A DNA stretch of 64,000 nt from the NCBI RefSeq assembly GCF_024704835.1, contig NZ_JAMXBE010000004.1, positions 372,001-436,000 on the forward strand. The letters run 5' to 3'. Origin of the DNA: Parapedobacter tibetensis. GTDB taxonomy: Bacteria; Bacteroidota; Bacteroidia; Sphingobacteriales; Sphingobacteriaceae. Both the position numbers and the translations under genes were made by a program. Below are positions 15,907 to 25,179 of this stretch, piece by piece. Under the pieces are notes generated by a model. It was not told the DNA's origin and made no database searches. It saw only the letters and a list, made by a program, of their open reading frames with translations. How positions within the stretch are numbered: the first letter of the stretch is position 1; every line of letters starts with the position of its first letter.

Positions 15907-17271
15907 TCAATTTTCAAAATTTATTTCGTTGCCCAAATAGAAGTCGATGACTTTGCTACGGAAAAGCAGATCATACTTCGCTGTAATGTGATCAAACTCC
16001 GCTTTATTCATATTGGTTTGCGCGGTGGACAATTCGATGGAATTAGCCAAACCTACATCGAACCGTTGTTGGATAACCTCAAAAGCATCTTTGGCAGAGG
16101 TAAAAGCAGACTCAGTTGATTGATGTCGCTTCTCGGCGGAGCGCATATCCAATACGGCCTGATTCACTATCTTATTCAAGTTATTCTTAGCAAGCTGTTC
16201 GCTTGCTAATGCGTTTTCATAACTGATCTTGGCCTTTGCCACGTTGATTCGAGTTCGTAGGTTATTAAATATCGGTATATTCAATGTCAAACCAAGCGAC
16301 TGATTCATATTTTGATCCAACTGCTCTCCAAATGGCAAAAACTCGCCCGTGAGGATGTTTCTCGACTGGGAGGAATAGTTGGTGCCATATGCGCCACTAG
16401 CCGACAAGGTGGGGTAAAATCCACCCTTAGCAATGTCTATATTCGTTTTGGCAGTCGCCGATGTAAATGACGCTTGTTTGATATCCGGAAAATTCGTTAC
16501 AGCTGTTTGGTAAATCTGTGTAGCCAAATAACTGCTCTCAATAAGATTAATGTTGGGCAATACTGGCTTTTCCAAAACAATATCCACTGCCGGATCCATT
16601 TCCATCAATTGCTTCAGATTGAGTATAGAAAGATCAAACGCATTCTGTGCAGAGGTTACATTCAATTCATCAGTAGCCACCTGGCTTTTAGCTTGGGAAA
16701 GGTCCGCCAATGTATTGTTTCCTACTTCATAATTGGCAGTTACAGACTCCAACTGTTCGTTGGACAATGCCAATTGTTGTCTGCTGGCTCCCCATAAATC
16801 CTGATTTGTTAACGCTTCTAAATAGGTGGTCACTACAGATAAAACCAAGTCATTCTTCACTCGTTCGACATTGCTTTGGTCCGCCGACAGTTGAAATTTA
16901 TTGGCGCTTATCTGGTTAATGCGTTGAAAACCTGTAAACAAATCAACATTGGATGAAAGCCTGCCTCCTGCAGAATTAACAGATTGTGTGATCAATCGGC
17001 CTGCCGTTTGGTCAAATGACAATCCCCAATTTAACCCACCATTTAATCCTGCATTAAGCGTGGGATACCTATCCATTTTTGATTGCTTTAAATCTTGCTC
17101 GGACAACGCGGCTTGGAATTTCGCCTGCTTCACCTGGAGGTTATTGTCCAACGCATGGTAAATGGCCACATTGATGGGAACCAACTTCTGCGCAACACTG
17201 CTGGTTGATGCGAATAACATCATGCATATACAGATTGTCAGGAATTTCAAGTATGATAAGCTTCTTTTCAT
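15907..17271 (-). CDS. tolC: TolC family outer-membrane efflux protein
   Basis: This 454-residue protein has a signal peptide (FLTICICMMLFASTSSVAQ) and two outer-membrane efflux protein repeats (about 35-235 and 250-445). The typical helical motifs LDNNLQVKQAKFQAALSEQ and FDVGLANSIELSTAQTNMNK are present. It forms the trimeric exit duct for type I secretion or efflux. It starts the adaptor operon and, with HlyD and the C39 exporter about 2 kb downstream, completes a full three-part secretion route. The general assignment is firm; its exact partner is inferred from position. Confidence 0.92.
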   Translation of the reverse strand: MKRSLSYLKFLTICICMMLFASTSSVAQKLVPINVAIYHALDNNLQVKQAKFQAALSEQDLKQSKMDRYPTLNAGLNGGLNWGLSFDQTAGRLITQSVNSAGGRLSSNVDLFTGFQRINQISANKFQLSADQSNVERVKNDLVLSVVTTYLEALTNQDLWGASRQQLALSNEQLESVTANYEVGNNTLADLSQAKSQVATDELNVTSAQNAFDLSILNLKQLMEMDPAVDIVLEKPVLPNINLIESSYLATQIYQTAVTNFPDIKQASFTSATAKTNIDIAKGGFYPTLSASGAYGTNYSSQSRNILTGEFLPFGEQLDQNMNQSLGLTLNIPIFNNLRTRINVAKAKISYENALASEQLAKNNLNKIVNQAVLDMRSAEKRHQSTESAFTSAKDAFEVIQQRFDVGLANSIELSTAQTNMNKAEFDHITAKYDLLFRSKVIDFYLGNEINFEN

Positions 17272-17344
17272 GTAATAATTATGTAGTAGATGATTGCTAT
17301 TATTATCTTTATTTAGTTATGCACGTCATTTGTCTCCAAAAATC

Positions 17345-17352
17345 TATCTTTG
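17345..17352 (+). promoter_or_regulatory. Candidate -7 element of the deacetylase gene
   Basis: TATCTTTG, an exact TAnnTTTG match, 10 bp upstream of the ATG at 17363. It implies a very short leader and argues against an upstream in-frame ATG at 17294. No TTG at the usual distance. Confidence 0.45.
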
Positions 17353-17362
17353 TCACAGAAAC

Positions 17363-17974
17363 ATGTATGCTGTCAATACTCCTTTAATCTTACAGTGGCT
17401 CTATCCCACACTTACCTGGCATCGTAATAGGGCTGAAAAACGCATTTTTCTCACCTTTGACGATGGTCCAATACCGGATGTTACACCGGGTATCATAAAT
17501 ACCTTAAAAATTTACGGTGTCAAGGCCAGCTTCTTCTGTGTGGGCGAAAATATAAAAAAACATCCTGATTTGTTCGATAGTTTGATAGAAAATGGGCACC
17601 GTATTGGCAACCATACTTATAATCACCTTAACGGGTGGAAGACTGTTGACGAAACTTACCTTGAAAATATTGCCCGCTGCCAGCAACTGACACAGACCAA
17701 TCTTTTCAGGCCTCCTTATGGACGTGGTACGCGTTCACAATATGCCAGGCTCCAACAGGAGAAGTATAATATTGTCATGTGGGATGTGCTCAGCGGTGAT
17801 TTTGATAGTAGACTTACACCCGAAAAATGCCTGCGGAATGTCATCAAACATACCCGAAATGGATCCATCGTGGTATTCCATGACAGCATCAGGGCTATCC
17901 CACGTGTAACCTATGCCCTGCCCCGAGCTATCGAACATTGGCTGAAAGCGGGATATACGTTTGGTGTATTGTAG
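17363..17974 (+). CDS. Polysaccharide deacetylase (NodB domain, CE4)
   Basis: The 203-residue product from ATG 17363 is almost entirely a NodB domain. The catalytic-base and metal motif TFDDGP (Asp33-Asp34), the metal histidines in HTYNH (84 and 88), RPPYGRG and the C-terminal VVFHDS are all present. CE4 enzymes remove acetyl groups from chitin oligomers, peptidoglycan or exopolysaccharide. No clear signal peptide is present, only LILQWLYPTLTW near the start, so location is uncertain. The start was chosen because a TATCTTTG promoter element lies just upstream and the longer frame lacks similarity. It is convergent with the DUF4249 gene. Confidence 0.88.
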   Translation: MYAVNTPLILQWLYPTLTWHRNRAEKRIFLTFDDGPIPDVTPGIINTLKIYGVKASFFCVGENIKKHPDLFDSLIENGHRIGNHTYNHLNGWKTVDETYLENIARCQQLTQTNLFRPPYGRGTRSQYARLQQEKYNIVMWDVLSGDFDSRLTPEKCLRNVIKHTRNGSIVVFHDSIRAIPRVTYALPRAIEHWLKAGYTFGVL

Positions 17975-18014
17975 AGAACGTTCAAAGTCGACCAATGCCG
18001 AAAGCCGATGGAGA

Positions 18015-18794
18015 TTACTGCACCACCGTAGAAATCTCTGACATGGCATGGGCACTGAAATACCCCAATGCCCCATCGCCAAAAACAGAAGGCGGGTTGG
18101 CAGGGGCAGCCGTACCGGGGTTGATCGACTGTACCGCATTCCAAAAATCAAACGTAGCTTTATCAATACATTGCATTTGAATGACCACCGAATCACCAGC
18201 TACCAATTCCACATCAAAATCGATGAGGTCATCACTCACGTATCTACCATCATTGAACTTATCGTTTGCTACTTTCACCATTTTAAAGCGTTCCCCGTTC
18301 ACACGTTGGAGATACCGGTAATAATTCGCAACACCGGGAGGATCTTGATACTTGACGCTAACAAATTTTTCTTCCTCGCCAAATAAGTTCCTCACAGATG
18401 TACCTATGGAATCAGCAGTAGTCAGCGATGGCATGGTAGCCGTAGCCATAAATTCTTGACCATCCACACGTACATGGAGGTCATACCGTTCATTTTGGCT
18501 GCCTGTGAAACCATTAGCCACATATATTCCTGGGGTTTCTTCTGTAAACCGATATACCCGCCCCCTTCCATCCACCACTTCTACTTCCGCGCCGGGGACC
18601 GGATCAAACGGGGTATCCGAGGCAAAGGCCACCGTCCTGTTGATGGAAACCTGCTGTACATTCGTGTTGTTGCTCACTTCGCCTATGATAACCAACTGAG
18701 GGTCGGCATCATTCAGATTTATATCAATGACATCTTCACATGAAAACATCAAAAAGCTGATTGATATAGCAATATACCTAAAATAAGTCTTCAT
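18015..18794 (-). CDS. DUF4249 family lipoprotein
   Basis: This 259-residue protein has a lipoprotein signal (SISFLMFSCEDVIDINL, Cys19) and the DUF4249 pattern: LVIIGEVSN, NTNVQQVSINRTVAF and VPGAEVEVVDGRGRVY near the N-terminus. Genes of this family regularly follow a TonB-dependent receptor in Bacteroidota, as here, with a 3-bp gap. The protein is thought to be a surface or periplasmic partner of that receptor, though no biochemical function is established. The C-terminus contains CIDKATFDFWNAVQSI and FGDGALGYFSAH, typical for the family. Confidence 0.88.
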   Translation of the reverse strand: MKTYFRYIAISISFLMFSCEDVIDINLNDADPQLVIIGEVSNNTNVQQVSINRTVAFASDTPFDPVPGAEVEVVDGRGRVYRFTEETPGIYVANGFTGSQNERYDLHVRVDGQEFMATATMPSLTTADSIGTSVRNLFGEEEKFVSVKYQDPPGVANYYRYLQRVNGERFKMVKVANDKFNDGRYVSDDLIDFDVELVAGDSVVIQMQCIDKATFDFWNAVQSINPGTAAPANPPSVFGDGALGYFSAHAMSEISTVVQ

Positions 18795-18797
18795 TGA

Positions 18798-21137
18798 TTA
18801 AAACTTAAAATTCCATGTTATTGAAGGGATAATCCCAAATAAAGCAATCCGATATGTCTCGGTGATGTTTGGATTGCTTTCGTTTTCCCTGAAGTCGATG
18901 ATATACGCGTTCTTGCGGTTATAAGCATTATAAAGACCAAATGTCCAGGTCGTTTTGAATCGTTTGGTCACTTTCGATTCCCACGTTGCTCCCAAATCCA
19001 AGCGGTGATAGTCTGGCATCCGATATCCATTCCGTTCGGTATAATACCAAAGTGTTTGCCCATCCACCGAGTATTTCCCACTGGGAAACGTCACCGCATT
19101 GCCTGTACTGTAAACAAACGTCGCAGAGAGGTTCCACCGTGGAGATAACTGATACATCCCGACCAATGACACATCATGCGTACGGTCTTGCCGTGCCACA
19201 AACCAGTTGCCCTCGTTGATGTCGTCAAACTGGCGCTCGCTTCTCGACAAGGCATAGCTCAGCCAACCGTTGAATTTCCCTTCCCGTTTTTTCAGGAACA
19301 ACTCCAATCCATAGGCGCGCCCCATGCCATAAAGTAATTCGGCCTCTATATGTTCATTTGCCTGTAAATCGGCCGCATTGCGGTAGTCTATCTGGTTCTG
19401 CATGTATTTGTAATACGTCTCGGCCGAAAATTCGTACACATCGCCCCCAAAATTCTGGTAATAGCCCAAGGCAACTTGGTCCGCCACTTGAGGCTTGATG
19501 TTATTGCTGCTCATCACCCAAGCATCAGTAGGCAAGCTGGATGTCGAATTAGACAGTTGGTGCAGGTTTTGCGAATTACGGTTGTAAGAGACCTTGAGGC
19601 TATTATTACCTTGCAGTTGATAGCTCAAGGATAGCCGCGGTTCCAGGTTGATGTAATGCTGCACCACTTCTCCATTTTTGTATGTTTGGCTTCCCATGAT
19701 ATCACCATCGGCATCGTATTGGGAAAATACGCCGGGGCCGAAAAGCAGGAAATTGTTTACGCGGAGGCCATACACCACGTTCAAATGGTCGGTCGGGTTC
19801 CACTCATGTGAAATGTATGCCGCCAATTCCATCCCTGTCCGGTCCTCAAGCTGCAAACTATTTACCGGTGTATCCTCATCTGCATCGATATTTGCGGGTG
19901 AGATTCGCTGTCGCAGCAAATTCACACCAAAGCGCCATGTACTCTTATTGGTGGCATAGAGCTGGAAATCCTGTTTGAGGTTATAATTGAGAATACGGGA
20001 GGCGATGACAAAATCATAGTCTTCATTGTCGATATTTACATTGTAATTGAAGTTGCTATATACCAAGGTGGTATTGGAAAACAACTGGTTATTCAGCACA
20101 TGGTTCCAACGCAAGGTAGCCGTAGCGTTGCCCCAATCAAATCCGAAGAGGTCGGAATATCCCAGCACGTCCTTACCAAAATAACCCGAAAGGAAGAGTG
20201 CGTTTCTGTCGTTCAACCTATAGTTGGCCTTGGCGTTCAGGTCATAAAAATACAGGCTGCTTTGATTGATGCTTTCATCATTGGAGAATTTCAGGAACAG
20301 ATCGGCATATGTCCTCCGCCCACTTACCATGAAGGAGCCTTTGTCTTTCACTATTGGCCCATCCACCTTGAGCCTAGAGGCGATGATCCCCACTCCACCC
20401 TCGGCACCAAAGTTCTTTTTATTTCCATCAAGCATGTTGATGTCGAGTACCGACGCTAGTCGCCCTCCATATTGCGCAGACATGCCTCCTTTATAAAGAT
20501 TTACCTCTTTGATGGCGTCTGAATTGAATGTGGAGAAAAAACCAAACAGGTGTGATGCATTATACACCATCGCCTCATCCAACAAAATGAGGTTTTGATC
20601 GCCAGTACCGCCCCTTACGAAAAAATGACTACTCCCCTCACCTCCTGAAAGCACCCCGGGAAGCAACTGGATGGTTTTCAATACGTCTTTCTCGCCCATC
20701 AATACCGGCACATGCCTGATCTCATTTATATCTACGCGAGCAACACCCATCTGCGGACTGCTCACATTTTCGCTTTTTGATGATTTGGTTATCACCACTT
20801 CATCCAACATTTCGCCAAGCTGCAGCTCAATGTCGAAGGTCCTATTTCCAGTTAAACCAATGGCAGCTTCCTCAACTTGGTACCCCACATGCGAAAACAC
20901 AAATACGTGGTCCCCTTCGGGCACCGTAAGCGAGTAAAAACCATAATTATTGGCACGAGCACCTATGGATGGGTTAGCCTTTAACGTTATGCTCGCTCCT
21001 ATTAAGGTTTCGCCGGTGAGTGCATCGCGAATATGGCCACTGATGGTGTGTGTTGTTTGGGAAAATACGACGGCCTGTACACCAATAAGAATCGTCAATA
21101 GGATAAAACGGAACCCGCATACTGGAGTTAGGGACAT
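18798..21137 (-). CDS. TonB-dependent receptor
   Basis: This 779-residue protein has a signal peptide (FILLTILIGVQAVVFSQ), a carboxypeptidase-regulatory-like domain (ISGHIRDALTGETLIGASITL), a plug (VPVLMGEKDVLKTIQLLPGV, FFVRGGTGDQNLILLDEAMV) and a 22-strand-type barrel ending GIIPSITWNFKF. It transports an unknown ligand across the outer membrane with TonB energy. It is the first gene of a two-gene operon with the DUF4249 lipoprotein. It lacks the SusC N-terminal STN domain and SusD partner, so it is not of the glycan-specific SusC type. Confidence 0.92.
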   Translation of the reverse strand: MSLTPVCGFRFILLTILIGVQAVVFSQTTHTISGHIRDALTGETLIGASITLKANPSIGARANNYGFYSLTVPEGDHVFVFSHVGYQVEEAAIGLTGNRTFDIELQLGEMLDEVVITKSSKSENVSSPQMGVARVDINEIRHVPVLMGEKDVLKTIQLLPGVLSGGEGSSHFFVRGGTGDQNLILLDEAMVYNASHLFGFFSTFNSDAIKEVNLYKGGMSAQYGGRLASVLDINMLDGNKKNFGAEGGVGIIASRLKVDGPIVKDKGSFMVSGRRTYADLFLKFSNDESINQSSLYFYDLNAKANYRLNDRNALFLSGYFGKDVLGYSDLFGFDWGNATATLRWNHVLNNQLFSNTTLVYSNFNYNVNIDNEDYDFVIASRILNYNLKQDFQLYATNKSTWRFGVNLLRQRISPANIDADEDTPVNSLQLEDRTGMELAAYISHEWNPTDHLNVVYGLRVNNFLLFGPGVFSQYDADGDIMGSQTYKNGEVVQHYINLEPRLSLSYQLQGNNSLKVSYNRNSQNLHQLSNSTSSLPTDAWVMSSNNIKPQVADQVALGYYQNFGGDVYEFSAETYYKYMQNQIDYRNAADLQANEHIEAELLYGMGRAYGLELFLKKREGKFNGWLSYALSRSERQFDDINEGNWFVARQDRTHDVSLVGMYQLSPRWNLSATFVYSTGNAVTFPSGKYSVDGQTLWYYTERNGYRMPDYHRLDLGATWESKVTKRFKTTWTFGLYNAYNRKNAYIIDFRENESNPNITETYRIALFGIIPSITWNFKF

Positions 21138-21511
21138 GTCTTTTATATAGAATCTAAGAATAGCAAGTAATCAATATTATTTAAACTCCGATTTCACCTA
21201 CAATATTACATTGTTTATTTATAATTTATAGCTCGTGCTGGATAAAAAAACATTTTACAGGACAAGATCACCTACAACGTTTTGATTAGCACAACTTTCT
21301 GTTTAATTTGGACATAGGTCGGGCTGTTAATGTTTAGGCTAATCACTTAATTTCGGTTCGTAAAGTTTGAAGGGCAATTATAAGAAAATTTTGAGAATCA
21401 TTACCTCCTGTTTCATAAAAATAATGCTTCAAAACATTCGCTTTTGAAAATAAGTTTGTAATATTGAAGCCAAACAAACTATAGATCAAAAATCTCTATA
21501 AAATCTTTAAA
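21138..21511. other. AT-rich divergent intergenic region (374 bp)
   Basis: This region lies between the divergent TonB receptor and DUF1080 genes. It holds no open frame that I can support. The only signal is TAAGTTTG at 21451-21458, an exact TAnnTTTG match about 53 bp before the DUF1080 start, without a good TTG partner. Confidence 0.5.
21451..21458 (+). promoter_or_regulatory. Candidate -7 element for the DUF1080 gene
   Basis: TAAGTTTG matches TAnnTTTG; no clear -33 TTG at 19-21 bp. Confidence 0.35.
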
Positions 21512-22252
21512 ATGGAAAACTTGAAAAAACTATTATCCGTTGCTCTCGCTGTAGTTTTATTCTCCGCTTGCGGATCGGGACAAAAAGCCGAAAACGATGA
21601 AAGTGCAACCAATGAAGAGGCTCCCACAGAAAACGACGGATGGGTATCGCTATTCGATGGGAAAACCACCAAGGGCTGGCATACCTATTTGAAAGATAGT
21701 GTCTCGTCCGCGTGGGCCGCGCAAGACGGCGAGTTGCGCTTCAACCCAGAGGTCGCCCGTGAGGAGCGCGGAGACATCGTTACGGATAGTGAGTATGAAA
21801 ATTTCGAGCTCGAACTGGAATGGAAAATCTCATCGGGGGGAAATAGCGGCATCATCTTCGGTGTGCACGAAGATCCAAAATATAGCGCCACCTACCTCAC
21901 AGGAGCCGAGATGCAGGTGTTGGACAACATCGATGCCGCGGACAGCAAAATCGAAAATCACCTGGCCGGTACGTTGTATGATATGATTGGCAGTACAGAA
22001 GTCTCAAAGCCGAAACCTGTGGGCGAATGGAACCAAGCACGTATCCGTAAAAATAATGGACAAATCACGCTTTGGCTAAACGATGTGCAAACGGCTGATG
22101 TCACCATCGGTACCCCGGAATGGGAAGAAGTACTGAACGCCAGCAAGTTCAAGGATTGGGAAGGATTTGCCAAATACCCCAAAGGTAAAATTGCCCTTCA
22201 AGACCATGGCGATGTAGTGGCTTACCGCAACATCCGCATTAAGGAATTGTAA
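21512..22252 (+). CDS. DUF1080 (3-keto-disaccharide hydrolase-like) lipoprotein
   Basis: This 246-residue lipoprotein (VALAVVLFSACGSG, Cys20) has one DUF1080 domain: WVSLFDGKTTKGWHTY, FELELEWKISSGGNSGI, PTGAEMQ-like TGAEMQVLDN, GEWNQARIRKNNGQITLWLN, and the final GKIALQDHGDVVAYRNIRIK. Family members are concanavalin-like sandwich proteins. Some hydrolyse 3-keto-glycosides made by sugar 3-dehydrogenases, which is the basis of the name. Substrate here is unknown. It is monocistronic, and its last codons enter a 10-bp inverted repeat at 22231-22266. Confidence 0.9.
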   Translation: MENLKKLLSVALAVVLFSACGSGQKAENDESATNEEAPTENDGWVSLFDGKTTKGWHTYLKDSVSSAWAAQDGELRFNPEVAREERGDIVTDSEYENFELELEWKISSGGNSGIIFGVHEDPKYSATYLTGAEMQVLDNIDAADSKIENHLAGTLYDMIGSTEVSKPKPVGEWNQARIRKNNGQITLWLNDVQTADVTIGTPEWEEVLNASKFKDWEGFAKYPKGKIALQDHGDVVAYRNIRIKEL

Positions 22253-22334
22253 ATGGAATGCGGATGATACCGATCAAACGGATTTTAACGGATCAATCAT
22301 GATTCGGCGTCTGTTGCATCTGCGTCATCCGCAT
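22231..22334. repeat. Palindromic repeat region at a convergent gene end
   Basis: CATCCGCATT (22231-22240) and AATGCGGATG (22257-22266) form a perfect 10-bp inverted repeat across the DUF1080 stop. TCATCCGCAT returns at 22325-22334, and ACGGAT occurs twice between. The layout looks like a dispersed intergenic repeat and could also act as a two-way transcript end. Confidence 0.5.
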
Positions 22335-22345
22335 ACTATCACCCG

Positions 22346-24154
22346 CTATTCCAAATAAGTTCCCTGCCGCATTAACAATGCCCGGTACTTGTTAAATACA
22401 GCTGACTTTGATACAAACCCCATGTAATTATCCTCATTGTCCAGCACAGGTAATATCCAGATATCCTCCTTATTCATCTTAAGCATCACCAATTCCATAT
22501 TGGCATCCATTCGGATGATATCCACTGGCTTCTCCGCCAATTCACCCATCGTTTTACCTTCCTTTTCCGGATTTTCACCCAGCAAAATTTCAAAAAGGCG
22601 TTCACTATATATAATTCCCAGCAGTTTGCCATCATAATCTACCACCGGAAAGATGTTTCGCTTGGTATGGATAATATCATGCCGGCGGTCTGAGGGTAGT
22701 TCGTCAGGTCGCAATATGATGAAATTACGTTCCAACACATACCGTAATTTCATCATGCTCAGTACCGTACGGTCCTTGTCTTCATGGGTCAACAAATCCC
22801 CGCTTTCTGCTAATACTTTCGTATAGATGGAATATTTCAGCGTAGCCCGGTTAATCAAATAGGAAATGGCGGTTACCAGCATCAACGGAACCATTAGGGC
22901 GTAACCACCAGTAATTTCCGCAATAAGGAAAATGGCCGTCAAGGGGGCATGCATAATACCACTGAGTGCTGCAGCCATGCCAGCCACCACGAAGTTGGCC
23001 ACATTCAGCTCAATCAGGCCTGTCAGGTTAATACCATAGGAAAACGCAAAGCCCAACAACCCTCCCATCACTAAACTGGGACCGAATACCCCTCCATTGC
23101 CACCGCTATTGAGCGTAATCAGTGAAGCAATTGATTTGGCAAAGACCGTAATCACGGTATAAATGACAATCAGTATGCCGAAATGCCGGTAATCCGAAAA
23201 GATGCTATTCGCCAGTAAGGCATCCATTCGCCCATCCAAGATTTGCTGTATGGCCAAGTATCCTTCGCCATAAAGGGCCGGAAACAGGAAAATCAACAAC
23301 CCAAGACTCAATCCGCTCATTCCTATTTTTTGGTAGGGATTCTTGACCTTGGAAAACAATGCCTTGGCCCAAGTGCTGATTTTGGCAAAATAAATGGAGA
23401 AGAGACCGATGATGACGGCCAACAGCATATAAAAGAGCAAAGCTTCAAATTCCCAATTATTATCTGTTACCAGGTGGAAAAGCGGTTCACTGTAGATTAA
23501 TCTTGATACCACTGAAGCCGTGGCTGCTGACATCAGCAGTGGGATAAACGCCGGAATGGAAAACTCGGGTAGTAAGATTTCAATCGCAAAAATCATTCCC
23601 GCTACAGGACTATTGAATGCTCCGGCAATGCCGGCCGCCGCCCCACAAGCCAACAACATCGTCACCTCGCGGTAGTTGAGGCCAAAGAAACGCCCGGCGT
23701 TTGCACCGATGGCCGAACCACTGTATGCAATGGGTGCTTCCAGCCCTGCCGAGCCACCGAACCCGATAGTGAGGGCACTGGTGATGATCTGCGAATAGAT
23801 GTTATGGGGCTGTATCCTACTTGACTTGCGGGATATGGCATAGATAATCGGGGTCATTCCATGCTCAAAGGTACCCTTACGAATGAAACGCCTCACATAC
23901 ATTACGCTTAGCAATATCCCGATAAGCGGGAAGAATAAATAGAGATAATACTTATACTGCCACTGCACATCATCTTGCAGGAATGATGCGATGGAATGAG
24001 TAAGTCCCTTTAGGGCTGCCGCTGCCAAGCCACCGAACACCCCTACTACCACGGCTAATATTACAAGGAAATGGCGGTTGGACATCCGACGCATCCGCCA
24101 TTGGTTGAGGCGGTAAATAATATGTGGGCGGTGCTTTTGCATGTGTAGGGGCAA
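22346..24154 (-). CDS. ClC-type chloride channel/antiporter with CBS pair
   Basis: This 602-residue protein has a ClC membrane domain to about residue 430 and two C-terminal CBS domains (about 445-595, with FIILRPDELPSDRRHDII and LGIIYSERLFEILLGE). The pore motifs are GSAGLEAP, whose Glu aligns with the gating/proton Glu of E. coli ClcA, and GGNGGVFGPSLVMGG. The gating Glu suggests a chloride/proton antiporter rather than a passive channel. CBS pairs usually bind adenine nucleotides and tune activity. It is an inner-membrane protein with no operon partner; 83 bp separate it from oxyR upstream. Confidence 0.92.
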   Translation of the reverse strand: MPLHMQKHRPHIIYRLNQWRMRRMSNRHFLVILAVVVGVFGGLAAAALKGLTHSIASFLQDDVQWQYKYYLYLFFPLIGILLSVMYVRRFIRKGTFEHGMTPIIYAISRKSSRIQPHNIYSQIITSALTIGFGGSAGLEAPIAYSGSAIGANAGRFFGLNYREVTMLLACGAAAGIAGAFNSPVAGMIFAIEILLPEFSIPAFIPLLMSAATASVVSRLIYSEPLFHLVTDNNWEFEALLFYMLLAVIIGLFSIYFAKISTWAKALFSKVKNPYQKIGMSGLSLGLLIFLFPALYGEGYLAIQQILDGRMDALLANSIFSDYRHFGILIVIYTVITVFAKSIASLITLNSGGNGGVFGPSLVMGGLLGFAFSYGINLTGLIELNVANFVVAGMAAALSGIMHAPLTAIFLIAEITGGYALMVPLMLVTAISYLINRATLKYSIYTKVLAESGDLLTHEDKDRTVLSMMKLRYVLERNFIILRPDELPSDRRHDIIHTKRNIFPVVDYDGKLLGIIYSERLFEILLGENPEKEGKTMGELAEKPVDIIRMDANMELVMLKMNKEDIWILPVLDNEDNYMGFVSKSAVFNKYRALLMRQGTYLE

Positions 24155-24237
24155 AAGTAAACCAACAAAAGGAGTAAAACAACTTACCTGTTGATTTAAC
24201 GTGGAAATGCCTTGTCAATTTTTGGGAATGCCCCAAA

Positions 24238-25176
24238 TCAATCAAAACCGACGACGTCCTTTTTCTTCTTTGATTTGAATTTCTTCGGGACGGATGCGAT
24301 AATTTCCTTTTCCAACGCATCAATAGCTTGTTTTTTCAAATAGTTATGGGTGGTCACCATACTGATTTCACGCACCGGTTCCGGCGACTGGAAATACCGG
24401 ATACGACACAATTGGTCCTCATCAAAATCTGCAATGCTTAGTTCAGGCAAGATGGTGCTTCCGGAATTGACATCGACCATCCGTTTCAAGGTTTCCACGC
24501 TACCCGTATTATATTCAAAGGTCCCCTCAGGTTCCATGCTCCGTTTGCGTTGGCAGATATTCAGCACCTGTCCCCGCATGCAGTGACCTTCGGTAAGCAG
24601 CCAAAGTTTATCAGCCAATATATCTTCAGAGGTCACCTCCCTTTTCTGGAACAAATCGCTGCTGGATGCTACATAAGCCACAAATGGTTCATAAAACATC
24701 GGGCGTTCTGCCAAGGCCGCGTCATATACCGGTGTCGACAATATACCGCAGTCAAGCAATCCTGCCTTTAGCTCATGGATGATTTTCTCCGTGGTATATT
24801 CCCATATCTGCAATTGAAGCTTTGGGAATTTTTGCATGAAACCGCTCAACACCCGTGGCAACAGGTAGGGTGCAATGGTGGGAATCACCCCAATGCGCAG
24901 CTCGCCCTCCAAGTCTCCCTTCTTTAGCTGTACAATCTCATTGATTTTGCGGCTCTCCATTAACGCCACCCTTGCCTGCCTGATGATTTCCACTCCTACA
25001 TCGGTGGGAACAACGGGTTGCTTGCTGCGGTCGAAAATCCGGGCGCCAATGGATTCTTCTAATTTCTGGATCTGCATACTCAGCGTAGGCTGGGTAACAA
25101 AACATTTCTTAGCCGCGGCCACAAAACTGCGGTATGTATCTACCGCTATAATATATTCTAATTGAATGAGTGTCAT
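24238..25176 (-). CDS. oxyR: OxyR-type hydrogen peroxide regulator (LysR family)
   Basis: The 312-residue LysR protein has an N-terminal winged helix (SFVAAAKKCFVTQPTLSMQI) and a periplasmic-binding-like sensing domain. The redox cysteines Cys199 and Cys208 (GHCMRGQVLNIC) match the spacing and numbering of E. coli OxyR, so peroxide sensing by a disulfide switch is likely. The tail ends in a lysine-rich stretch (KKFKSKKKKD). A dyad ATCGAT-AAA-ATCGAT lies 3 bp upstream of the start, possibly for autoregulation. OsmC (25358-25774) beyond the tRNA fits an oxidative-stress neighbourhood. Confidence 0.93.
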   Translation of the reverse strand: MTLIQLEYIIAVDTYRSFVAAAKKCFVTQPTLSMQIQKLEESIGARIFDRSKQPVVPTDVGVEIIRQARVALMESRKINEIVQLKKGDLEGELRIGVIPTIAPYLLPRVLSGFMQKFPKLQLQIWEYTTEKIIHELKAGLLDCGILSTPVYDAALAERPMFYEPFVAYVASSSDLFQKREVTSEDILADKLWLLTEGHCMRGQVLNICQRKRSMEPEGTFEYNTGSVETLKRMVDVNSGSTILPELSIADFDEDQLCRIRYFQSPEPVREISMVTTHNYLKKQAIDALEKEIIASVPKKFKSKKKKDVVGFD

Positions 25177-25179
25177 GTT

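Noticed and set aside
17735-18196. Minus-strand frame of 153 codons over the deacetylase and DUF4249 genes
   Set aside because: It overlaps two clear genes, begins inside DUF4249 in another frame and has no recognisable domain.
24238-25176. CysB/other LysR regulator instead of OxyR
   Set aside because: The paired Cys199/Cys208 with 8 residues between, in GHCMRGQ, is specific to OxyR.
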